DNA of 64,000 nucleotides from Pseudomonas lini (GTDB lineage Bacteria; Pseudomonadota; Gammaproteobacteria; Pseudomonadales; Pseudomonadaceae): contig NZ_JAUSSR010000009.1 of the NCBI RefSeq assembly GCF_030812475.1, positions 248,001 to 312,000 of the forward strand, given 5' to 3'. The notes under the pieces are model-generated. The model did not search any database, had not been told where the DNA came from, and saw nothing but the letters and a program-made list of their open reading frames with translations. Both the position numbers and the translations under genes were made by a program. Positions 41,232-50,610 of this stretch are shown one piece after another (position 1 is the first letter of the stretch; each line of letters opens with the position of its first letter).

Positions 41232-42236
41232 TCAATGGACCGGCAACCGGGTCCGGGGAAGGTGCCCGGAGGAGGCGTCCTTGCCGTGGGCCCTGTATTG
41301 GCTCGGGCTTGCCCCGACATACTCTCGGAAGACCTTGCGAAAGGTCTGCACATCACTGTAACCGCACAGTGTCGCGATCTGCGCGATGGGGCGGCTGGTG
41401 CGCATCAGCAATCCCTGCGCGGATTTCATTCGCAGTTGCCGCACGTATTCCTGAGGCGTGGTCCCCAGATGCCGCTGGAAATGTCGCAGGACTGTCTGCT
41501 GGCTGACGGCCATGGCGTTGGCAAGCTCCGAGATGCGCACGTCCTGGGCAAAACGCTCTTCCAGCCACAGCTGAGCGTTGGCGGTGAGCGGGTCGTCTGC
41601 CAGGTGATCTTCGGCGGCCTGGTGCAGGCTCGTCACATCGCTCAACCAGCGGGCAAGCTCTGGGGTGGTGACGTACTCCACCACACGCGTGAGTAGCTGA
41701 ATATCCGCCGCCAGGCCACTGCCGCTGATGACCCGTCCGTGTTCCACCACCGCCGAGCGATGATCAATGCGAATATTGGGGTACCTGCGGCGGAAGAGAT
41801 GTATCAACGGGCGAGCAATCGTCGCGGTGCCATCGCCCAGGAGTCCAGCTTCGGCCAGCAGGAAAACCGCAGAGCCACTGGCCGAAATCAGTGCGCCGCC
41901 GGCGTGCTGGCGAATCAACCACTGGCAGAGCAGGCCGTTTTTATCCAGCCAGGGCGGCAGTGTCGATTGGTCATCAAAGATGAAGGCCGGAAGATGGATC
42001 AGGTCATACTGGACCGGCGCGTCGAGGCCACCGTCGGAAGGGAGGGTTCTGCCTCCGGCCAATCGGGCAGGGCGTCCGTCGAGCGTCAGCAGATGAACGC
42101 GGGTCTGCATCGCAATCGGTTCGCGGGTGCGATACAGCTCAATGACTTGCCGGCCGATAAGCTCGAATGTATCAAGGAAGACACCCAGGCTGGAAAGGTA
42201 AGCGCCTGAGAGGCCGACGACTGCGAAACCCGACAT
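41232..42236 (-). CDS. GlxA-type AraC-family regulator
   Basis: A 334-residue protein with an N-terminal DJ-1/PfpI (class I amidotransferase-like) domain and a C-terminal AraC double helix-turn-helix (VSQQTVLRHFQRHLGTTPQE, IAQIATLCGYSDVQTFRKVF). In the amidotransferase-like domain the nucleophile-elbow position reads ISASGSAVFLLAEAG, with Ser rather than Cys, so it senses rather than catalyses. Last of four leftward genes (TetR, two SDRs, this one), 86 bases after the SDR. Confidence 0.9.
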   Translation of the reverse strand: MSGFAVVGLSGAYLSSLGVFLDTFELIGRQVIELYRTREPIAMQTRVHLLTLDGRPARLAGGRTLPSDGGLDAPVQYDLIHLPAFIFDDQSTLPPWLDKNGLLCQWLIRQHAGGALISASGSAVFLLAEAGLLGDGTATIARPLIHLFRRRYPNIRIDHRSAVVEHGRVISGSGLAADIQLLTRVVEYVTTPELARWLSDVTSLHQAAEDHLADDPLTANAQLWLEERFAQDVRISELANAMAVSQQTVLRHFQRHLGTTPQEYVRQLRMKSAQGLLMRTSRPIAQIATLCGYSDVQTFRKVFREYVGASPSQYRAHGKDASSGHLPRTRLPVH

Positions 42237-42322
42237 TTATTGGTCCTTGTCAGTGGGGCGCCTTGGCGCAGTATGGCGCAAGCCAGGCGTCAGACGCATC
42301 TCTGTTCACCGGCATTGGCCAG

Positions 42323-43099
42323 TCAGCCGAACCGTGCGGGATTCAACACCGGCCCGGCCACGTGCTGGCCGCCGTCGCCATGCAGGGTCTCGCCATTGAC
42401 AAAGGTGCAGGCGTCCGAAGCCAGAAACAACGCCGCTGCGCCAACGTCTTCAATCGGATCGCCCAGACGCCCCAATGGGAGCTGTTCGATCATCAGGTCC
42501 ATGACCCGGGCGCGACGCGCGTGGCACTGTCGCACTTCAGGCGTATCGGCCAATGGCAGCAGCAGGTTGGTGGTTATCTGGTAGCGCCCCCAGTCGACCG
42601 CCGCGGTTCGCGTCAGGCCAGCCAGGCTCCACGCGGCGCAGTTGTATGCGGCCAGCGCTTCGTTGACACCCTCGCCATAACGGTGTCCGACATTGACGAT
42701 ACGTCCGCCGCCTGCCTGTTGCATGGCGGGCAGTGCTGCCTGCATCGCGCACACCGCTGCCTGGATCCGGGCGAACGCGTCGTTGAACGCATCGGCCGAT
42801 TGCTCTTCAAGGGGAGCGATGACGGGCATGGGCAGGACGTTATTGACCAGCACATCGACACCGCCCAGTGCGGCGATGGCGGTTTGCAGTGTCGGGCCAA
42901 CCTGTGCGTCAAAGGCGCCGACAAATGCGACGGCACAGCCGCCGCTGGCTTCAATGGTGTCGGCGACTTCCTGGGCGAGGGCGAGCTTTGGGTCCAGTAT
43001 TGCCAACCGAGCACCTTCCCGCGCGAAACGGATGGCGATCCCGCGGCCGATCGCATCGGCGCCCAGGACCAGCACATGTTTACCTTGCAGCCGGCTCAT
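42323..43099 (-). CDS. SDR-fold protein lacking the catalytic Lys
   Basis: A 258-residue SDR in which the cofactor loop is altered (VLVLGADAIGRGIAIRFA instead of TGxxxGIG) and the active site reads YNCAAW: the Tyr is present but the Lys four residues on is Ala. NNV replaces NNA, and LHGDGGQ stands for VDGG. It overlaps the catalytically complete SDR at 43096 by four bases. This repeats the degenerate-plus-active arrangement at 12064-13565, with gene order reversed, and suggests a heteromeric SDR. Residual activity is possible because Tyr remains. Confidence 0.82.
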   Translation of the reverse strand: MSRLQGKHVLVLGADAIGRGIAIRFAREGARLAILDPKLALAQEVADTIEASGGCAVAFVGAFDAQVGPTLQTAIAALGGVDVLVNNVLPMPVIAPLEEQSADAFNDAFARIQAAVCAMQAALPAMQQAGGGRIVNVGHRYGEGVNEALAAYNCAAWSLAGLTRTAAVDWGRYQITTNLLLPLADTPEVRQCHARRARVMDLMIEQLPLGRLGDPIEDVGAAALFLASDACTFVNGETLHGDGGQHVAGPVLNPARFG

Positions 43100-43908
43100 G
43101 GCGCAATCTCCTGCTGAAGAGGTTCCAGGGTGTGCAATTGAGGCAGACCGAGCAAGTTCTGACCGCCATCGATGTAGAGTGATTGTCCTGTGATGAATCG
43201 GCTGTCGTCGCTCGCGAGCCCCAACACCGCTGAACCGATATCTTCCTGAGCTCGTCCGTGACGACGCATGGGCGTCTGCCGGGCTACCCCTTCGAGCTTC
43301 TGCAGGTCATCACCATAAAAAGCCTGATATGCCGGACTCCAGCCGGAGGGCAACACCACGTTAACGGTAATGTTGTGACGTCCCCATTCGTTGGCCAGGG
43401 TTCGGGTGAGGCCGCGAATGGCCTCTTTGGCAGCGTTGTAGGCCAGCCCGTAGCGACTGCCATAGGCGCCGTTCACCGAGGCGAAGTTGATGATGCGGCC
43501 AGCGCCGGCCTGGATGAACCAGGGAAGCGCGGCTTGTCCGGTCCAGAGCGAAGCATACAACCCGGAGTGCAGCGCTACGTCGAGGAGCCCGTCGTTGACT
43601 GCAGATGCGGCAGGCGCCAGTGGCGGTACCACCTGGGCATTGTTGACCAGGATGTCGAGACGGCCGAAGTGCTGTGCCGCGTCCCGGACCAGGCGCTGTG
43701 CCTGCGCCTTGTCGGTCAGGTCGGCGCGTATGAATATCGCTTCAGCACCCAACTGCTGCAAGGCGCTCACGACCTTTTTGCCCCTCTCTTCGGATCGTCC
43801 GTTGACGATCAGTTTCGCGCCTTCCTGGGCGAAACGCATGGCAATGCCCTCGCCGAGGCCTTGGGTGGATCCAGTGACGAGCGCCACCTTGCCGCTGAGC
43901 TGATTCAT
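43096..43908 (-). CDS. Short-chain dehydrogenase/reductase, active partner
   Basis: SDR of 270 residues: KVALVTGSTQGLGEGIAMRF, IVNGRS (basic residue favouring NADP), NNAQ, active site YNAAK and QSLYIDGGQ. Catalytically complete. AGGAGGA lies nine bases before its start at 43908. Followed with ATGA overlap by the Lys-less SDR. Located downstream of the TetR gene on the same strand. Confidence 0.9.
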   Translation of the reverse strand: MNQLSGKVALVTGSTQGLGEGIAMRFAQEGAKLIVNGRSEERGKKVVSALQQLGAEAIFIRADLTDKAQAQRLVRDAAQHFGRLDILVNNAQVVPPLAPAASAVNDGLLDVALHSGLYASLWTGQAALPWFIQAGAGRIINFASVNGAYGSRYGLAYNAAKEAIRGLTRTLANEWGRHNITVNVVLPSGWSPAYQAFYGDDLQKLEGVARQTPMRRHGRAQEDIGSAVLGLASDDSRFITGQSLYIDGGQNLLGLPQLHTLEPLQQEIAP

Positions 43909-44014
43909 AATGATTCATCCTCCTAATGACGTTGCTGGCTCGAGCGAAGGTACTGATCACCCTTGCCCGGTCTGGTGCATTACCCAACCGCTCTCAGGAC
44001 GGGCGTCTTCGAAC

Positions 44015-44614
44015 TCAACGCTCAATACCCTTGCAGAAGAGGCGGCAGTATTGGTCGATGATGTACGTCGCGTCATGTCCGGGGTTGCGCTGCAGTCTCA
44101 AGGCGGCGCAATGACACAGGTCGATCAGGGCGCGCACGGCGAGTTGGCAATCGATGTCAGCGCTCAATTGGCCCTCTGCGCGCGCATCCTCAAGCATCTG
44201 CTCGAGCAGGGCTCGGTATTCGCGCCTCTGTGCACGGACCGCAACCTGCTGGTCCTGGCCCAGATAACGACGTTGTTCGGCGAGCACGATCATGCAATCC
44301 CGATGGGTGTCCAGATCGTGCAAATAGGCATGAATCACGGCATGAATCTGATCGGCCAGCGGCGCTCCGGTGTTCTGCGTGATCTGGCGTAGCCGGTTGG
44401 TCGACTCCTCAACGGCATAGATGCACACCGCTTCCAGTGCGCTTTCCTTGGTCGGGAAGTAGTAGTACAGGCTTGCCTGTTTTAGATTGAGCCGATCGGC
44501 GATGTCTTGAGTCCGGCAGCCATGGAAGCCCTTTTCAGCAATCACCGAGGCGGCGGCCATCAGAATTTCCAGGCGACGTCGGGAATACTTGTCGGTACTT
44601 GGCCTGTTAGACAT
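44015..44614 (-). CDS. TetR-family regulator
   Basis: A 199-residue repressor: RRRLEILMAAASVIAEKGFH and IADRLNLKQASLYYYFPTKE make the N-terminal helix-turn-helix, similar to KstR/fatty-acid-type TetRs; the C-terminal ligand domain is not conserved. Start at 44614 (MSNRPSTDKY) is preferred over an upstream ATG at 44671 which lies close to the operator. The site at 44679-44697 lies between it and the divergent dioxygenase gene, and an almost identical site is at 32067, so it probably controls itself, the SDR pair, the 44892 unit and something near 32 kb. Confidence 0.9.
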   Translation of the reverse strand: MSNRPSTDKYSRRRLEILMAAASVIAEKGFHGCRTQDIADRLNLKQASLYYYFPTKESALEAVCIYAVEESTNRLRQITQNTGAPLADQIHAVIHAYLHDLDTHRDCMIVLAEQRRYLGQDQQVAVRAQRREYRALLEQMLEDARAEGQLSADIDCQLAVRALIDLCHCAALRLQRNPGHDATYIIDQYCRLFCKGIER

Positions 44615-44678
44615 GGTTATTTCCGGGGCATGGCAATGGAGAGGGTGCAGGCACGGTAGCTGGCACTTCAAAGGAATT

Positions 44679-44697
44679 CAATAGATCTATAGAAAAA
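44679..44697. promoter_or_regulatory. Operator-like site CAATAGATCTATAGAAAAA
   Basis: Contains the perfect palindrome ATAGATCTAT (44681-44690) and matches 18 of 19 bases at 32067-32085. It lies 65 bases upstream of the TetR start and about 195 bases before the divergent oxygenase. No other feature is evident in the 277-base gap 44615-44891. Confidence 0.55.
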
Positions 44698-44891
44698 CGC
44701 GATACGGCGTTGAGGGGGTGTTTATTCGCTTCACAACTGCGGAGCGTCCGAAAAACAGGGTGGGCGGTCGAGATGTTGAATCCACCCCCTGATTATGTCG
44801 AATACGACCCTAATGGTGGGGGCGAAGGGGTGGCAGCATGGGGCATCATCAACCTGCTTGGCCGAACGCGAGCCAGAAGGATAGACGGTCC

Positions 44892-45899
44892 ATGAACAAT
44901 AAAAATGCACAAGCCGTACCGTTGGAACAGCCCCGGACAATGGGGCAGTTGAAGACTGCCAATCATTTGCTCGGTGACCGCGAGGCGCTCAACAAGGCTT
45001 GGGAGCGAGACGGTTACTGGTACTTCAAGGATGTATTGGACAAAGGCGTGATCGGCGAAATGCGTGCGCGCTGGATCGACTATCTCCAGCGCCATGGTCT
45101 GATCGATCCGGGTGTCAATGAAAACCGCTACAACGGGTCCAGTTTCGAAGGCAAGAGCGTTTCTCCCGCCGAGCTGGCGCGTGTCAGCGAGTTCAATCAC
45201 AACAACATGCACCGCATGCTGACCGAGAACCCGAAGATTGTCGCCACCATGAAGGAGTTGCTGGGCGACGATCCGTTCTGGTTACCTATCGCCGAATACC
45301 GGGCGAATCCACCTGTGGAAGATCCGGGCCAGAACCGTTTTATCTATCCGCACCAGGATGGCTTTTACAGCCGTGGCCTGGAGATGAAAATCTGCTGGGT
45401 GCCCATCGATACGGTGGACGATGAAGTGGGCGGCTGTGCCTGGGTGGAGGGTGCCCATCGCGGCCCGATTCTGCATGATCTGAGCAACCCGCCACAGTTC
45501 CCCATTCCAACCGACCTCATTCCCATCGAGGGTTGGAAACGTGCCGATTTCGAAGCCGGGGATATCATGATTTTCGACTTGAATCTGCCGCATAGCGGGC
45601 TCACTAATCAGTCCCGGGACCGCTTTCGCATGTCGATGGACATTCGTGTGACCGAAGCTTCGGGCAAGGTGCCCTCGATTGGCAGTGTGGTGAGCATTAC
45701 GCCGCAGCAAATCACCCTGCGTGACGACAGCACTCAACTAGAGAGGACATTCGATATCGAGCCCCAGACGTACGTGCGCGGGACCGATGGCAAGAAGCGC
45801 GAAGGTGCTGACATTCCGCAGACGTTCCAGCACGGCGAGACCGTACTCGTCAACAGCGACGACGGACGGGCGGCGACATTGGTGCGTTCGATTCACTGA
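44892..45899 (+). CDS. Phytanoyl-CoA dioxygenase-family Fe(II)/2-oxoglutarate oxygenase
   Basis: A 335-residue PhyH-like cupin. Iron ligands: HQD at 154-156 in IYPHQDGFYSRG and His near 234 in LNLPHSGLTNQS; Arg at about 244-246 (RDRFRMSMDIR) would bind 2-oxoglutarate. Family members hydroxylate CoA esters of branched chains or free natural products. Start ATG 44892; the frame is open to 44838 but AAGGA lies upstream of 44892. Followed by SDR and aldehyde dehydrogenase genes that could process the hydroxylated product. Confidence 0.88.
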   Translation: MNNKNAQAVPLEQPRTMGQLKTANHLLGDREALNKAWERDGYWYFKDVLDKGVIGEMRARWIDYLQRHGLIDPGVNENRYNGSSFEGKSVSPAELARVSEFNHNNMHRMLTENPKIVATMKELLGDDPFWLPIAEYRANPPVEDPGQNRFIYPHQDGFYSRGLEMKICWVPIDTVDDEVGGCAWVEGAHRGPILHDLSNPPQFPIPTDLIPIEGWKRADFEAGDIMIFDLNLPHSGLTNQSRDRFRMSMDIRVTEASGKVPSIGSVVSITPQQITLRDDSTQLERTFDIEPQTYVRGTDGKKREGADIPQTFQHGETVLVNSDDGRAATLVRSIH

Positions 45900-46016
45900 T
45901 TCCCTGACTGAAAACCGAGTGGCCAGATGGCTCCCCGGCGCGCCATGCCCATCGGGCAGGCGGGCCGGGGTCATCCTGCTGCCTGCTCGGACCCCGCACG
46001 AATTCGGAGTTCCATC

Positions 46017-46847
46017 ATGCCTCAACCCAAGCATTACAACGCCACATTGGCCGGTAAGGTCGCGATCGTCACGGGAGCTGGCGCCGAAGGCGACGGCATC
46101 GGGATCGGCCGTGCCATCGCCGTCGTTCTCGCCGGCGAAGGGGCCAAGGTATGCCTCGTTGACCTAGACGCCCAACGTGCGCAGGACACTCTCAAGCATA
46201 TCCAGGACATGGGCGCTGAAGCCTTCGTTTGCACCGGCAACGTGACGCTGCGCGATGACTGTGCCCGCATTGTCGAGCAAACGGTCGCCCTTTACGGTCG
46301 CCTCGATATTTTGGTCAACAACGTCGGTGTGGCGACGCCAGTCACCCTGGACGCGCCGGACGAAGAGGCGTGGATGCGGGTGCTCAACATCAACCTGACC
46401 AGCGCGATGCTGATGAGCCGCTACTCCGTGCCTGAAATGATTCGCAACGGTGCCGGTTCGATCATCAATATTTCTTCGATAGCAGGCATTCGCGCCCATG
46501 GAAGTATCGCCTATGGACCATCGAAAGCTGCAATGGCTGCGCTTGCGCGCGAATTGACCGTTCTTTATGGGCGCCAGGGCATTCGCGCCAACACGGTCGC
46601 TCCTGGTCATGTGCTCACTCCCTTAGCGATGTCGCTGCTGCCCGCACAGATGCGCGTCACGCGTAAAAATGTCGGCCCGCTCGGCATTGAAGGTGACGGG
46701 TGGGACGTTGCCCTGGCGGTTCGATTCCTGGCCAGCGATGAAGCGCGCTTCATCACCGGCGTGCACCTGCCGGTCGACGGTGGCGTGACGGAGATCGGCC
46801 CGATGTCCGCGCATGCGTTGATCGAGGCAGGTGCGGACGAAAACTGA
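46017..46847 (+). CDS. Short-chain dehydrogenase/reductase
   Basis: SDR of 276 residues with an expanded cofactor loop, TGAGAEGDGIGIGRAIA, in place of TGxxxGIG; the extra residues are unusual but the glycines remain. NNVG, active site YGPSK and VHLPVDGGV are intact. Start ATG 46017 with CGGAG eight bases upstream. Sits between the PhyH-type oxygenase and the aldehyde dehydrogenase. Confidence 0.88.
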   Translation: MPQPKHYNATLAGKVAIVTGAGAEGDGIGIGRAIAVVLAGEGAKVCLVDLDAQRAQDTLKHIQDMGAEAFVCTGNVTLRDDCARIVEQTVALYGRLDILVNNVGVATPVTLDAPDEEAWMRVLNINLTSAMLMSRYSVPEMIRNGAGSIINISSIAGIRAHGSIAYGPSKAAMAALARELTVLYGRQGIRANTVAPGHVLTPLAMSLLPAQMRVTRKNVGPLGIEGDGWDVALAVRFLASDEARFITGVHLPVDGGVTEIGPMSAHALIEAGADEN

Positions 46848-46873
46848 TCAGTTTCACTGTCCCGTTTATCCAT

Positions 46874-46893
46874 GGGCCCCGTTTGAGGGGCCC
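46874..46893. terminator. Hairpin between SDR and aldehyde dehydrogenase genes
   Basis: GGGCCCC/GGGGCCC, a 7-bp stem with a six-base loop, 27 bases after the SDR stop. There is no T-tract, so termination may be partial. Confidence 0.4.
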
Positions 46894-46940
46894 GCCTACG
46901 TTGCAAGGCCACACTGGGTAAGCCAAAAGGAATCTGGACG

Positions 46941-48434
46941 ATGATATTCATTCCCCCGAACCCGGCGCAGCACGCTGCGATTGCCGCCACGTTGCCCCCT
47001 GTCAACCTGCTGATTGGTGAGCGCAGCCTTGGGCGCGGGAGCGGCGGCACATTCAGTCACCGCAATACCGCGACGGGACAGTTTCAGATGGATATTCCCA
47101 TGGCGGGGCGCGATGAAGTCGTGATGGCCGTTGCTGCTGCACGCGCCGCTTACCCGGCATGGCGTGCGATGAAGCCTGTCCAGCGCCGACAGATTCTTGA
47201 TCGTTTTGCCGACCTGATTGATCAAAACATGGAGCGTTTTACGCAAATTGCCGTGGTCGAAAACGGCATTCCGTTAAGCACCATGGTGCACGGCATGGCG
47301 CCGCGTATCAGTGCCTGGGTGCGCTACTACGCCGGTTGGGCGGACAAGATCGAAGGGCTCGTAACGGGTGCATCGCCAGCGGGTCATTTCGAGTACACAG
47401 TCCCTGAGCCCTATGGCGTGATCGGGCATATCATCACCTGGAACGCGCCTTTGCTGTCCTTGGCGATGAAAGTCCCGCCGTCGCTTGCGGTGGGCAACAC
47501 CGTTGTGATCAAGCCCGCCCAATCCACACCTTTCAGTTCGCAACTATTTGCCGAGCTGGCGCTTGAGGCCGGTGTGCCGCCAGGTGTCATCAACGTGTTG
47601 CCAGGTGGGGTCGCGGCAGGTGCGGCACTGGTGAGCCATCCGGGTGTGGACAAGATCTCCTTTACCGGCGGCCCGGAAGCCGCCCGAGCGATCATGCGGG
47701 CCGCGTCAGACACCCTTAAGCCATTGGTGTTTGAGTTGGGCGGTAAATCAGCCAACATTGTTTTTCCTGATGTCGACATTGCTTCCACGGCAGCTTATTG
47801 CGCCACATTCGGCCTGTCCAATAGCGGGCAAGGTTGCGCGCTGCCAACCCGTTTGATCATTCATGAGGCGGTGTACGAGCCGTTTCTGGAAGCATTGCAG
47901 GCCACTGTCGAACAATTGCCGTATGGCGACCCGCTCAACGAGAACGTGATCGTTGGGCCAATGGTCGACACGAAGGCCAGTGGACGAGTGCTGGATATGA
48001 TCGGCGCAGCGCGTGCTGGCAATGTTGGCCGCTTTCTCGCTGGAGGCACCGCAGTGCAGGGGCAGGGCAATTTCATCCAGCCCACCCTCATTGCCGATAC
48101 GGACCCCTACGCCTCCATTGCCCAGAAAGAGGTCTTCGGGCCGGTGCTTTGCGCCTTCAAAGTCCGCGATGAAAACGAGGCTGTAGCCCTCGCCAATGCA
48201 ACCGAATATGGATTGGCCGCTTACGTGCAAACGAATGACCTGAACGTCAGCCAGCGTCTCATTCATCGCCTGCACGCGGGCACGGTATACATCAACCGGG
48301 CCACTCCCGCCTTGCATCCTGCATCGCCGTTTGGGGGCGTTGGCCTCTCGGGATTTGGCCGTGAGGGAGGCAAGGCGGGCCTCGATGAGTTCATCCGTAT
48401 CAAGGGCGTCGGGGTGAGCGTGATGCCTGAGTGA
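46941..48434 (+). CDS. Aldehyde dehydrogenase (NAD(P)+)
   Basis: A 497-residue ALDH. Cofactor region VVIKPAQSTPFSSQL and FTGGPEAA, general base Glu near 265 in ELGGKSANIV, and catalytic Cys near 299 in NSGQGCALPTR. Oxidises an aldehyde to the acid. It runs in the opposite chemical direction to the LuxC/LuxE-like pair at 51.6-54.4 kb, so the two must act on different compounds or conditions. AAGGA precedes ATG 46941. Confidence 0.94.
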   Translation: MIFIPPNPAQHAAIAATLPPVNLLIGERSLGRGSGGTFSHRNTATGQFQMDIPMAGRDEVVMAVAAARAAYPAWRAMKPVQRRQILDRFADLIDQNMERFTQIAVVENGIPLSTMVHGMAPRISAWVRYYAGWADKIEGLVTGASPAGHFEYTVPEPYGVIGHIITWNAPLLSLAMKVPPSLAVGNTVVIKPAQSTPFSSQLFAELALEAGVPPGVINVLPGGVAAGAALVSHPGVDKISFTGGPEAARAIMRAASDTLKPLVFELGGKSANIVFPDVDIASTAAYCATFGLSNSGQGCALPTRLIIHEAVYEPFLEALQATVEQLPYGDPLNENVIVGPMVDTKASGRVLDMIGAARAGNVGRFLAGGTAVQGQGNFIQPTLIADTDPYASIAQKEVFGPVLCAFKVRDENEAVALANATEYGLAAYVQTNDLNVSQRLIHRLHAGTVYINRATPALHPASPFGGVGLSGFGREGGKAGLDEFIRIKGVGVSVMPE

Positions 48435-48486
48435 GCAATGACCGGGAGGCTTGTTCGGTCGGGGACAGCATGATAAGTTGAATGAC

Positions 48487-48502
48487 GTTCAAATATAAGA
48501 AC
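48487..48502. promoter_or_regulatory. Operator-like site GTTCAAATATAAGAAC
   Basis: Inverted GTTC...GAAC with an 8-base AT centre in the leader of the flavoprotein operon. It matches 51591-51606 at 15 of 16 bases, and both are followed by AA. The ArsR-MarR gene lies between the two target operons. Confidence 0.5.
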
Positions 48503-48535
48503 AAGCAAATATCAGCGCATGAGGAGAAGGGCATC

Positions 48536-49510
48536 ATGAAAACTGCAGTGACGGAGCTGCTGGGCATTCGCTACCCGATTATTCAGGGGGGCATGATGTG
48601 GGTGGGGCGCGCCGAACTGGCTTCTGCGGTTTCCAATGCCGGTGGGCTTGGCATTCTGACCGCGCTGACGCAGCCGACGCCTGATGCGTTGCGCGATGAG
48701 ATTGAACGTTGCCGCACGCTCACTCGTGAGCCTTTCGGCGTTAACTTGACCGTACTGCCGACGGCGAGCCCGCCGCCCTATGCCGAGTATCTTCAGGCAA
48801 TTATCGACAGCGGCGTGAAGATCGTTGAGACAGCAGGTAACTGTCCCAAGGAATACTTTGACAAGCTCAAGGCAGCCGGCATCACCATCCTGCACAAGTG
48901 CACCTCGGTCCGCCATGCACTGAGTGCGCAACGCAGTGGCGTCGATGTCATCAGTATCGACAGCTTCGAATGCGCGGGGCACCCCGGCGAAGATGATGTC
49001 GGCGGCCTGGTGCTGATCCCGGCAGCGGTCAAGGCGCTCAGCATCCCGGTCATCGCCTCCGGCGGCATTGCCGATGGCTATGGATTGGCGGCTGCACTGG
49101 TGCTCGGCGCGCAGGGCGTAAACATGGGTACACGTTTCATGCTCACGCAGGAGGCGCCGATCCATTCCGGCATCAAGGAATCAGTGGTGCAAGGCAGCGA
49201 GCGCGACACCGTTTTGATTTTCCGAACCCTGAAAAACAGCGGCAGGGTGTTCAAGAACGCCATTTCCGAGCAGGTCGTGGCCATCGAGCGTCAGCCTGGT
49301 GGCTGCACATTCGAGGACGTGCGTCCGCTGGTAGCTGGTGCTCGAGGTCGCGCGACGCTGGAGTCGGGCAACGTGAACGACGGCCTGGTGTGGGCCAGCC
49401 AGTCAATTGGCCTGATGAATGACATTCCCACCTGCAAGGAATTGCTCGATCGCATGGTACGCGAATGCCGAGTACAACTTGCCCAGGCGGCAGAACTGGC
49501 TTCAGCCTGA
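48536..49510 (+). CDS. Nitronate monooxygenase-like flavoprotein 1
   Basis: A 324-residue FMN TIM barrel of the 2-nitropropane dioxygenase/NMO family: GIRYPIIQGGMMWVGRAELA, NAGGLG, GVNLTVL, HKCTSVRHA, and ECAGHPGEDD with the class I His. In steroid degraders the NMO-like IpdC reduces a ring-derived CoA ester, so denitration need not be its job. ATG 48536 has GAGGAGAAGG upstream. An in-frame ATG at 48482 would place the operator-like site inside the gene and is rejected. A close paralogue follows. Confidence 0.88.
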   Translation: MKTAVTELLGIRYPIIQGGMMWVGRAELASAVSNAGGLGILTALTQPTPDALRDEIERCRTLTREPFGVNLTVLPTASPPPYAEYLQAIIDSGVKIVETAGNCPKEYFDKLKAAGITILHKCTSVRHALSAQRSGVDVISIDSFECAGHPGEDDVGGLVLIPAAVKALSIPVIASGGIADGYGLAAALVLGAQGVNMGTRFMLTQEAPIHSGIKESVVQGSERDTVLIFRTLKNSGRVFKNAISEQVVAIERQPGGCTFEDVRPLVAGARGRATLESGNVNDGLVWASQSIGLMNDIPTCKELLDRMVRECRVQLAQAAELASA

Positions 49511-49606
49511 TCGACACCGACGGGAAGTGCTTTATGGCGCGCTGCGACTGCAGAGCGCCTTTGCGCCGACTGTCGGGCCAGGCATCACCTCCTCGAGCGA
49601 GTCATC

Positions 49607-50575
49607 ATGTTCAAGACCAGAATCACTGAACTGTTCGGTATCCAGTACCCCCTGATCCAGGGCGGCATGCGTTATGTGTCGCGCGCCGAGCTTGTGGCCG
49701 CGGTTGCCAACGCGGGCGGGCTGGGGTTCCTGTCCGCCCACAGCTTCCCGTCCCCGGCTGCCTTGCACGAAGAAATCGAGAAAACCCGAGGCCTGACGAG
49801 CAAGCCTTTTGGCGTCAACCTGACGATCCTGCCCAAGCTCAGCGTCAGGCCTGAAGACAGTGCCAGGGTCATCCTGGATGCGGGCATCACTTGTGTGGAA
49901 ACGGCGGGCGGTAATCCAGCCCATTTCATCGCTGCCTTCAAGGAAGCTGGAATCAAGGTATTGCATAAATGCACGGCGGTTCGCTTTGCCCTGAAAGCGC
50001 AACAGTTGGGAGCGGATGCGGTCAGCTTGACCGGGTTCGAAGCGGCAGGCCATCCGGGGGAGGACCATGTGCCCAATATGGTGCTGATTCCGGCGGCGGT
50101 CGATCAGTTGAGAATCCCCGTGGTCGCCAACGGAGGATTTGCCGACGGTCGCGGCCTTGTAGCCGCCCTGGCGCTGGGTGCGGAGGGGATAGCGATGGGC
50201 ACGCGCTTTCTGATGGTTCAGGAGTCGCCTATGCCTGAAGCGATCAAGGCACGCTACCTGGCGGCCACCGAGCGCGACACCACGCTGATTTGTCGCAGCA
50301 TCGGCGATACGACGCGGGTGCTGCGCAACGCTTTGACCGAACAGATACTGGAGATGGAAAAGGTCGGAGCGGGGCATGATGAAATAATGGCGTTGGCCAG
50401 CGGCCTGCGTTGGGTGCGCGCCACGGAGCGTGGCGACCCGGACGATGGTGCCTACGCCGCGGGCGTGGGAGTAGGGCTCATCCATGACATACCCAGTTGC
50501 GCGGAGCTGGTGCAAGCGATCATGTCGCAAGCACGTGTGGTAATTGACGAACGTCTCACACGATTTTCAGAGTGA
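49607..50575 (+). CDS. Nitronate monooxygenase-like flavoprotein 2
   Basis: A 322-residue paralogue of the preceding gene: GIQYPLIQGGMRYVSRAELV, NAGGLGFLSAHSFPSPAALH, HKCTAVRFA and EAAGHPGEDH. Many blocks are shared, so the pair arose by tandem duplication, but the N-terminal loop after GGLG differs, suggesting different substrates. Lies 96 bases downstream with GAGCGAG-type binding site. Convergent with the ArsR-MarR gene. Confidence 0.88.
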   Translation: MFKTRITELFGIQYPLIQGGMRYVSRAELVAAVANAGGLGFLSAHSFPSPAALHEEIEKTRGLTSKPFGVNLTILPKLSVRPEDSARVILDAGITCVETAGGNPAHFIAAFKEAGIKVLHKCTAVRFALKAQQLGADAVSLTGFEAAGHPGEDHVPNMVLIPAAVDQLRIPVVANGGFADGRGLVAALALGAEGIAMGTRFLMVQESPMPEAIKARYLAATERDTTLICRSIGDTTRVLRNALTEQILEMEKVGAGHDEIMALASGLRWVRATERGDPDDGAYAAGVGVGLIHDIPSCAELVQAIMSQARVVIDERLTRFSE

Positions 50576-50610
50576 GCGGGGTTCCAGAATGAGGGCCGCT
50601 CTGAGCCGTG

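Noticed and set aside
48482-48535. Upstream start for the first NMO-like protein
   Set aside because: It would add 18 residues encoded by the operator-like palindrome; the ATG at 48536 has a strong GAGGAGAAGG and matches the family N terminus.
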